Assembly (NCBI GenBank): GCA_000727475.1
Contig: KL647290.1
Location: 3,023,964-3,087,963 of the forward strand
Length of the DNA stretch: 64,000 nucleotides
From: Sarcocystis neurona
Taxonomy: Eukaryota; Apicomplexa; Conoidasida; Eucoccidiorida; Sarcocystidae
Reading direction: 5' to 3'
The position numbers were made by a program, and so were the translations under genes. Numbering within the stretch: the stretch's first letter is position 1; each line of letters opens with the position of its first letter. Shown here piece by piece: positions 58,748-64,000 of the stretch. The notes under the pieces were generated by a model. That model was not told where the DNA came from and made no database searches. It was given only the letters and a program-made list of their open reading frames with translations.

Positions 58748-58978
58748 ATGTCGTCCGTGGCCGCACCGCCAGCAATCGGAGACTACTCGCAGCCGCTGCT
58801 GCTACGCTACCTGCCCCTCTGCGTTCCTTTGCTTCTTCTTCTGCTGCTGCTCTTGCGTCTCTGCTGCTGCGGCAGCAGTAACACCCAATACAGGAACTTC
58901 GAGTCACCGTACGACCGCAGCCGCTGCTGCCGCACCTGCTTCTTGCTGCAGTTCATCCTCGCGGCGGTTGTTTATTGA
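58748..58978 (+). CDS. Candidate membrane protein ORF, hypothetical
   Basis: The ATG at 58748 opens 76 codons: MSSVAAPPAIGDYSQPLLLR, then a Leu-rich helix (YLPLCVPLLLLLLLLLRLCC), a polar link with NTQYRNFESPYDRSRCC, then a second hydrophobic stretch TCFLLQFILAAVVY and a stop. The pattern resembles the N-terminus of a multi-pass membrane protein whose exon would end near gcggcg|gtt. The Leu run comes from CTG repeats, so it may be accidental. It lies about 780 nt upstream of the PIG-U exon and could be a separate upstream gene. Confidence 0.3.
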   Translation: MSSVAAPPAIGDYSQPLLLRYLPLCVPLLLLLLLLLRLCCCGSSNTQYRNFESPYDRSRCCRTCFLLQFILAAVVY

Positions 58979-59754
58979 CGCTTGCACCGTCCTTTGCTGC
59001 AGCCGCCCTCTCCTGCGCCCACGTCCTCTCGGCCCCCCTATACAAGCCGCTGCGAACTGGCATGCTTGTAGCGTCATGCTGCTGCAACAACAGTAGTGCG
59101 CAAATACGATTCGTCGCTCGACCACCAGCAGCAGCAGCATGCACAGCTTCCTGTGTATATACACACACAACATTGCGTAGATAGGTGGCTCCCCACCCCT
59201 ATATATATATATGTATACATACGTATGCTCACTGTCTACAAAGCCTCAGCTTGCTGAAGAGGTTTTGTTTTCTAACTACCACGATAGAGAGCAGCGCACA
59301 GCGCCCTGTCACTGTTGCTCTCTGCTGTCCGCGTCGAGCCCTACCTGCTTCCTGTTGCTGCAGCACACGGAAGCAGCTTTCCGCTTCTGCTGGTCGATCC
59401 CGCGCCGCAGCTACGTCTTCTTGCAGCAAGGACCAGCCACACGTGCTGCACTGATTTCTCTGTGTCGTTCGATACGGATGCCCTGTGTGGCCTCTTGCCC
59501 TAGGTGCGTTTTTTACACGGGTCGCTCTGCTGCGGCTGCTGCGGAAGGTCTACAATCGTTGCTGGTCGCGGCTATCTCGCGCCGCAGCCGTGTTGTGTAG
59601 ACCGTATCTCGCAGCCGCGGAGGCGCCTGTTCCTGCGGCAATCGCATGCCGCAGCCGTCTCGTCTCTCACCCCGCGATCTTCTGCCTCCTTTTCAAGGGA
59701 AGCAGCATTTTCTTCGTGTGAGCCCTCTGCGTGCTTCGCTTCACTGTCGCCAGC

Positions 59755-60765
59755 ATGCGTTGGCTCAGCAGCCTCCGTCTCTATCTTTCTTCTCCTTCAT
59801 CCTCCTGCTGCGTCTCTTCTCTCCCTCCTCCCCCGGCCTCTTCTTCTTCTTCTGCGTCTTCTTTTTCACGCTCTTCACATTGCCGTCCCCCGTTGTTTTC
59901 AGGAAGCCTGCTGCTGGTGTTAGGGGGGGGACTGCTGCTGCGCGCCCTCCTGCTATTGTTTCTGCTGCAGTCTCGAGGCCACCGCGCAGCAGCGCCTTCC
60001 CCTGCAGCAGAAGCCCTGCTGGCGCCCTCTGCTGCGTCCTTCGCTTCTTTCCAAGAGGCACTTACCCGTTATTCTCTGCATATCTCTCCCTATAGTGGCG
60101 GAGCGTACAGGCAGCAGCCCCTCGTGTTCTTTGCGCTGCAGAGCCTCACTGTCATCGAAAGCGACGACGACAGCTGCCAAAGCAGCAGCTGTAAGAGCAG
60201 GTACTTTCTACTTCTTTCTCTCCTCGATCTCGTTATCGCCCTGAGTCTCGCCGTTGTCGCTGCCGAGGCCCGCGCTTGGACGGCTGCGTGGTCCTCGGAA
60301 CCTCAAGCGCAGCACGAACTGCCGGCGCAGCAGCAGCAGGATCAGCAGAATCAGCGGCAGCAGGACACAATACCTGTGCTCTCGCAGCAGGAAAACGAGC
60401 GCCGACCACCAGAGAAGCCTGAAGAGCTGCTGACGGAGCAGCAGCAGCAGCAGCTCCGGCGTCGACTGCTGCTGCCCACGGAGCAGCAGCAACAGCAAGG
60501 AGACGCAGAAGATGTTCAGAAGGACCTGCTAAGTAGCAGACGGGACACAGCGCAGGCAACGCACTCCAGCGAGTGGGAGGGGAAGAGGCAGCCCGCGGCA
60601 GATGGAGCTGACGCCCTTTCTAGTGCTGCGTGGGCTGCTGCAGCTGTGCCTCATGCCCACTCCCCCCCTACTACAGGGGCTGCTGCTGCCACCAAGAAAA
60701 CTCCTGGAGATATCATCGCATCACCCGCCTTGGTGGCTGCATGTTATTTTCTTCAGCCGCTGGCA
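59755..60765 (+). CDS. PIGU: PIG-U exon 1
   Basis: 337 codons from ATG to ctggca|gtaagt, a perfect donor, phase 0. A Ser-rich N-terminal segment precedes the first helix. The luminal or cytosolic loop after the second helix has grown to about 140 residues of Gln/Glu/Ala-rich sequence (60300-60690), which is not present in the ordinary family. Confidence 0.82.
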
Positions 60766-63700
60766 GTAAGTGCCTAGGCTTTCGTATCTCTTTCGCTGGG
60801 TGGCGGGAGTGTTTTCTGTACTAGCGACTTTGTTCTTGGCCTCTCTTAGCGAGTTTGCATGCGACTGACTTACCACGGCGGCGTGCGGCTTCTTTATCTG
60901 CTCCGCACCCAGAACACCGGAGCCCGGTAGAGGTGTGTCTACCAGAGATTCATGTTGGCCGCGTGAGACAGGTAGATTGCTGACAATCTCAGTTGCTGCT
61001 GCCGTCCCCTAGGACTTCCACTACTGTCTCTATATTAGCGTTTTCAGACTCCCTCTCTGTCGTGTCGTAGCGCCTTCGACTATCACTCTGGTCCTTCCTC
61101 TGCAGTATGTCGCCTGGTCAGAAAAGTGTTTTGCTGGTTGAGCATTCGTCTCTCTCGCCTCTGCGGTCTCTTCGTCTACATAGGCAGGCCGTAGGTAGTC
61201 TACCTGCTTCGCGTTCCGACGCCTTTTCTGGGCTCCTTTGGTGGCCGCGTGCCTCTCTCTGCTGCGCCGCCAAGCCAGTGGCAGGGAGTGACTGTCGGGC
61301 GTGTTACTTCTTCGAGTATACTACTACTACTGCTACTATTCGCGAGCGGGAAGACTGTCTTATCTACGCATGAATGAAGCGCCTCCTCTTTCATCTGTAC
61401 ACGGCGGTGGTGTGTAGGTGTCTACTTTTTCCTACATACATGTAAGGGACACGTTCGCACACTTTAGAGGAGGTCCCTACAAAAACAGAGACAGGATGGG
61501 ACGGACGTCCTTTTGAAACAGCTTCTCCCTCTCGGCTTACGTGACCGGTGCTGCCACTCTGCTTCTTCCGGTTATTTGTGTTTCATACCGAATGCTGCCT
61601 TGCCTCTCCGATCGCTCGGATAACGGTGCTACCAGTGCAGAAGGCCCTTTCTCTCTTCTGTCGAATTGCTTGTTTTTATTCTTGCCTCAACTGAAAACTC
61701 GTGGCCCTCTCTCCATGAAGAGGAAGAAGAGCATCAACAGAAAAACAGCGGGCAGGGGGCGGCGTGCAACAGCAGCAGCGAGGGGGGGCACCTCAGCCCT
61801 AACTGCTGCCGACAGAGCCATTCGTAAGAGGCTCCACAAGGGTCTTCACTAGCTGCTACAAGTGCGGGCCGCTCTCCTCGTCTCCTGTCTTTCGTCCTGC
61901 CTCTCTCTCAACGGGCGCTACTGTTTCGCTGACCTCCTCCCTCTGTGTCTCCTTCTGCGGCAGTAGCAACACTTCACGTCCTTCCTGTCGCACAGCGGTG
62001 CGGCGCCGATGCTTTTTGACCACAGCACTCTGTCAGTTCTCTGTCGGTCTGTCTCGCCGTCTCTGTCTCCGGCCGTGGCCGTGTCTGTGTCTCGTGCCCG
62101 CGTTGTGGAGGCCATGGTGAACTGTTGCGCCTGCCTCCGTCCTCTTACTCTTTTTCGGGAGAAAGCAGCGTCCTTTGCCGTTGGCCTGATGCTGCGGGCA
62201 GCTGACTTCTGCGTGCCAGGTGTGGTTTTGGTTTTCCTTCCCTTTGTTTCTTTCTTCCACACACACACGTACGTATTTGTCCAGACAGAGTCCTCCACAT
62301 ATGTAACCGTACGATTTCATGTGCACGCACATTTGTTTGCGCCTTTTCCAGTGTCGCTCCCTGTCTCTCTGTCTATGTAGGGCTGTTTCTCTCTCGCTTT
62401 ATGTATCGTGTGCGTATACACACATAAGTCGCGAGTGTGGACTGTTCTGCAAACCTAACAACAACTCGCGCCTCTAGTGTTTGTCAGAAGTGCGTGACAT
62501 GTCACTTGTGCTACAGCAGCGACGCCTGCGTCTTTTCCTGCCCGTCGTCCTTCTCGGATTTGCCCCCACGTCGTCCTCCCCACTTTTGCCCTTCTTTACC
62601 CCCTTTCTTGTTTACTCTCCTACTCCTGTAGTTTGTTCATTCTCTACACGCCGGCAGCGTCAGTGCACGCCTCTCAAGAAATTTACGGAGAGCTGGTGCC
62701 GCCTCGGACGCGTGCCGGGGTGTACGCTCACCGCATCGCCTCCACACACTGTGCGCTGTCACTACGCCTGGTGCATTGCCTGCTTAAATGAGACACACTC
62801 ACCGGCTTTTTCTTGAGAGTCACATCTGCGTGCTATTGTCACTGTCCTCACACAGCGTCGGCTGCCTTTTTTGCGTTGCAGCAGCCCTCTTCATACAAAC
62901 GGTCAACTCATCTCCGTGCGTCGCGTGTCAAACACGAAAGCATTCGTCCTTCCCAGGTGACAGGCGTCAAGGTGCTGCTTCGTTTCCTGCTTTGCGGTTG
63001 TAGGCTGGCGCTGCAGAAGCGCTGCTGTATACCTGAAAGATCTGCCGCTGTTCTTTGTGCACGGCTGCTGGCTGCAGATATGCGTCGTTGTCGGTGCGTC
63101 GCTGTCAGTATTCTTCTGCTCCTGATGCGGGGCTCCTGCTGCGCTCACGCGTCTCACCCACTGATGCTGTGTCCGAGGTGCAACTGCCGCTACGTTGCTT
63201 CTCCCTTCGGCCTGCTGCACATCTGACTCTGCAGGGGCCTGCTGCTGTTGCTTGGGGGGGTCCTGCTGCTGCTCGCCCGTGAGTCCTGTATTTAGCTACC
63301 ACCTCTGCTGGCTTTGTGTCTGCTGCTTTACTTGCCGCTCGGTGCTCCTGTTCTTGTCTTTGTTTTGATGAGCTGCCGGCGCTGCGGCTTTTTGTGCGGC
63401 GGCCGCGTTCCCGCTGCTACTCGCCCGGTGCCTCGTACTGACTGCTGCAGCATATTCTTCTGTCTGGTTGCAGCTGCCGTTTCCTTATTTGTTTTTCACT
63501 GCCGACACCCTCTCCCGTTGCTGCTCGTCGCTCCTTGGGCGCGCGGCTTGCGCCGCCTTTCTCCTGCGTGCTGCTCATGGTCTGCTGCAGCGTGCTGTGC
63601 CGCTGTGTCTGTTGCTGCGGCTTCTTTGCTGCACTGTGCATGCAGTTAGCCACGCTGCTGGCGCTATCCATCCACACGCTGCCCCTGGCGGTGTTCGCTG

Positions 63701-64000
63701 CTGCTCTCGCGGCAGCATCCAAGGCAGACAATGCGTTCGCAAGGCTTTTGTGTGTGCTCCTCTACGGGCTGCTGCTCTATGTGGGTCCTCCGCAAGCGCT
63801 GCTGCTCGCGCTGCCCCTCGCCGTCCTCATGCGATCCGTCCGCCGAGACACTGTGTACGTAAAAGGTGAGACGTGCTTCTGATATTAGGCACTTCCGCAA
63901 GCTCTGCAGCAACAGCACGGAGTGCAGCACCATACGGAGCAGCAACCAGCGGAGAACCCCGTGCTGCCGCTGCAGCTGCCTACTATGACTAGACAGCGAC
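59755..64000 (+). CDS. PIGU: PIG-U (CDC91), GPI transamidase subunit, 3' partial
   Basis: PIG-U is a multi-pass ER protein of the GPI transamidase complex (with GPI8, GAA1, PIG-S, PIG-T), which attaches GPI anchors to surface proteins. Exon 1 (59755-60765) has a first membrane helix (LLLVLGGGLLLRALLLLFLL), then FQEALTRYSLHISPYSGG, AYRQQPLVFFALQSL (family signature SPYSG...PL at about residues 111-125), a second helix LLLSLLDLVIALSLAVVAAE, a Gln-rich loop, and IIASPALVAACYFLQPLA, matching the family's membrane segment ending in an N-P or Q-P pair. A later exon (to 63865) has FFAALCMQLATLLALSIHTL then PLAVFAAALAAAS, equivalent to the family's ALATYxSLYP region. Middle exons are not fully resolved and the 3' end is outside. 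ATG 59755 precedes the first helix and is the natural start. Confidence 0.8.
60993..61068 (+). CDS. PIGU: Probable PIG-U exon 2
   Basis: Acceptor gacaatctcag at 60992 is in phase with exon 1 and gives FLQPLA|LLLPSPRTSTTVSIL, then AFSDSLS. The Arg-Thr-Ser-Thr-Thr cluster after the Q-P pair resembles the family's conserved (A)(K/R)ST segment. The frame stops soon after (tag near 61070), so a donor must lie just before it; none is strong. An alternative acceptor at 61012 gives DFHYCLYISVFRLPLC. Confidence 0.35.
61100..63585 (+). other. PIG-U introns with unresolved small exons
   Basis: Pyrimidine-rich sequence with several plausible small exons: 62885-62957 between gcgttgcag and cccag|gtgaca; a basic ORF from 61714 (MKRKKSINRKTAGRGRR); and hydrophobic ORFs after 63300. 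I could not link any of them in phase to both flanking PIG-U exons. Confidence 0.35.
63591..63865 (+). CDS. PIGU: PIG-U middle exon
   Basis: Between gtctgctgcag and gtaaaag|gtgaga (63866), phase 1. It encodes two or three membrane helices: CGFFAALCMQLATLLALSIH, TLPLAVFAAALAAASKADNA, LLCVLLYGLLLYVGPPQALL. The small-residue helix followed by S-x-H-x-L-P-L matches the position of the family's S-L-Y-P-L motif. The 5' boundary may vary. A Gln-rich frame opens again at 63902 (LQQQHGVQHHTEQQPAENP) and runs to the window end; the gap of 36 nt is too short for an ordinary intron, so that link is unclear. Confidence 0.65.

Noticed and set aside
58748..58978. ABC transporter (ABCC-type) N-terminus
   Set aside because: The helix pattern is suggestive, but the Leu run is repeat-derived and no ATP-binding motifs were found downstream; kept only as a hypothetical ORF.

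Overview
The window looks like nuclear DNA of a coccidian apicomplexan, most probably an Eimeria. The evidence is the dense CAG/CTG trinucleotide repeats, which give runs of Ala, Gln and Ser in several frames and leave long open frames on both strands; intron-containing genes with GT..AG junctions; blocks of TA/TG microsatellite; and a nuclear fragment of an apicomplexan-type mitochondrial cox1. No bacterial operon, CRISPR array, tRNA or rRNA was recognised. Because (CAG)n has no stop codon in any frame, ORF length alone is poor evidence here. Genes were called from family motifs, phase-compatible splice sites and stretches of non-repetitive protein.

Layout. (1) 1-13123, plus: the 3' part of one very large gene of unknown function, with four exons joined in compatible phase; its C-terminus has a small helical domain faintly like DEK_C. 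(2) 13124-18800: mostly TA/TG microsatellite-rich DNA with no convincing gene. (3) 18800-24010, plus: several short coding-looking islands, either a separate gene or 5' exons of the next one. (4) 24065-35139, plus: a UvrD/PcrA/Rep-type superfamily 1 DNA helicase in four exons, with all the main helicase motifs visible and very large low-complexity insertions. (5) 35140-41887: a repeat-poor island without a convincing gene, carrying a cox1 NUMT. (6) 41888 to about 53731, minus: a large gene whose C-terminal exons carry a PLK4/SAK-type cryptic polo box; a kinase domain was not seen. (7) About 53.7-58.7 kb: mixed, weak coding signals. (8) 59755 to the window end, plus: the N-terminal and middle exons of PIG-U (CDC91), a GPI transamidase subunit, running out of the window.

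The recognised genes are housekeeping functions that do not form a pathway: DNA repair/replication helicase, centriole or centrosome-type polo-box protein, and GPI anchoring in the ER. The helicase and polo-box genes converge on the repeat-poor island, and the polo-box and PIG-U genes diverge. The most notable points are the polo box interrupted by a roughly 250-residue insertion, the inflated helicase with its Walker A motif split by an intron, and the apparent use of CTG...CAG repeat tracts as 3' splice sites.
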